A stretch of 51,267 nucleotides of DNA from Anaerolineae bacterium. Lineage in GTDB: Bacteria; Chloroflexota; Anaerolineae; JAADDB01. Below are positions 50,900 through 51,267 of the stretch, in pieces. The translations under genes were made by a program, and so were the position numbers. The stretch is taken from contig WFWT01000144.1 in NCBI GenBank assembly GCA_015490995.1, positions 1-51,267 on the forward strand, read 5' to 3'. Below the pieces are notes generated by a model that had not been told where the DNA came from, searched no databases, and saw nothing but the letters and a program-made list of their open reading frames with translations. Positions within the stretch are counted from its first letter, which is position 1, and each line of letters begins with the position of its first letter.

Positions 50900-51267
50900 C
50901 TATGGCGCTGGCGTAGGTGTGGGAGTGGGGGTGACGCGGATGACACGCCCTCCTTCGACCTGAAATACCCAGTGCTGAACCTCCCCCCGTTCCCCCAACA
51001 CGCCTAGGTCCTCGCCGTTTATCGTTAAACGCATGCCCCCCGCGTTCCCGGTGCGGATCTCGATCACCTGACCTTGCCAGGTGAACGTTTCCCCGGCATC
51101 GAACAGGCCTTCCAGCGCGGGGTCACCGTCCACCCGGACGCGCAGCCAGGTGCGGTCGAGCAGGACAGCTTCGATGACGAGTTCTGTGATGGGCATCGGA
51201 GATGGTGTGGGGGTGGGCGATAAAGGCGTGGTGGGGGAAAGAGTGGGAGATGGTACCTGTACAGGAG
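50900..51267 (-). CDS. RodZ-like protein, C-terminal DUF4115 domain (5' end outside window)
   Basis: The frame runs open to the window end, so the gene starts beyond it; the ATG at 51196 is internal. Visible parts are a Pro/Thr/Ser-rich linker and a DUF4115 domain: ITELVIEAVLLDRTWLRVRV, FDAGETFTWQG, IEIRTGNAGGMRLTING and QHWVFQVEGG, with a final Thr-Pro repeat. DUF4115 is the extracytoplasmic end of RodZ-type HTH-TM proteins that link MreB to cell shape. The order RodZ-like then rimO supports this. The HTH and membrane parts cannot be checked here. Confidence 0.8.
   Translation of the reverse strand, partial: PVQVPSPTLSPTTPLSPTPTPSPMPITELVIEAVLLDRTWLRVRVDGDPALEGLFDAGETFTWQGQVIEIRTGNAGGMRLTINGEDLGVLGERGEVQHWVFQVEGGRVIRVTPTPTPTPAP

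Noticed and set aside
1-51267. CRISPR arrays, insertion sequences, prophage genes, tRNA or rRNA genes
   Set aside because: No regularly spaced repeats, transposase or integrase motifs, or tRNA/rRNA landmarks were seen on reading both strands.

Overview
The window is about 51 kb of GC-rich bacterial chromosome, densely coding on both strands. It has no transposase, integrase, CRISPR array, rRNA or recognisable tRNA. Gene content and gene style suggest a Chloroflexota bacterium, probably a thermophilic Anaerolineae/Ardenticatenia relative: a DUF58 plus TgpA-type transglutaminase pair, an XPB-N-like (Helicase_C_3) protein, DinB proteins, RodZ-RimO order, and a Liv-type transporter operon carrying CoA ligases. 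The phylum call is inference from gene families, not from a marker gene.

Layout. 1-4.1 kb: the end of a secreted or lipoprotein-like protein, facing a DUF58 - transglutaminase operon. 4.2-9.8 kb: a hexapeptide acyltransferase; a tightly overlapped minus-strand operon (CadC-like ArsR sensor, queF, a LutA-like Fe-S protein, a GT1 glycosyltransferase); and, divergent from it, a plus-strand trio coupled by ATGA/GTGA overlaps (TPR protein, degenerate receiver, CDP-alcohol phosphatidyltransferase). 9.9-12.7 kb: a 56-aa basic protein, a CPA1 Na+/H+ antiporter and tpx with a near-consensus promoter. 12.7-21.0 kb: one minus-strand operon, livG - acyl-CoA synthetase - livH - livM - livK - livF - PaaK-like protein, apparently for uptake and CoA activation of an organic acid. 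21.3-26.6 kb: a membrane glycosyltransferase, P5C dehydrogenase, an alpha/beta hydrolase and an NmrA-type protein. 26.9-28.6 kb: a MerR-type regulator, a 40-aa membrane microprotein, a possibly structured RNA region and a multi-pass membrane protein, ending in a strong terminator. 29.0-30.4 kb: a strongly expressed secreted repeat protein flanked by its own promoter and terminator. 30.5-34.9 kb: sulfotransferase, alkaline-phosphatase-superfamily hydrolase and LysM/M23 peptidase, facing a tandem DinB protein. 35.2-43.6 kb: a housekeeping run of recD2, NUDIX, rdgB, soluble histidine kinase, methylmalonyl-CoA epimerase, tsaD and then an RlmD-type methyltransferase, with DUF423 antisense. 43.6-48.7 kb (minus strand): an exopolysaccharide-initiating sugar transferase coupled to a GT2, a CPBP protease and a Helicase_C_3 protein. 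48.9-51.3 kb: DUF1232, rimO and the C-terminal end of a RodZ-like protein.

How the genes work together. The clearest pathway is the seven-gene Liv/CoA-ligase operon. The most unusual contexts are the metal-sensor/queF operon, the TPR/receiver/CDP-AP trio, and the MerR/microprotein/membrane-protein cassette. Most start sites below were chosen by Shine-Dalgarno (SD) spacing, and many are shorter than the longest possible reading frame.
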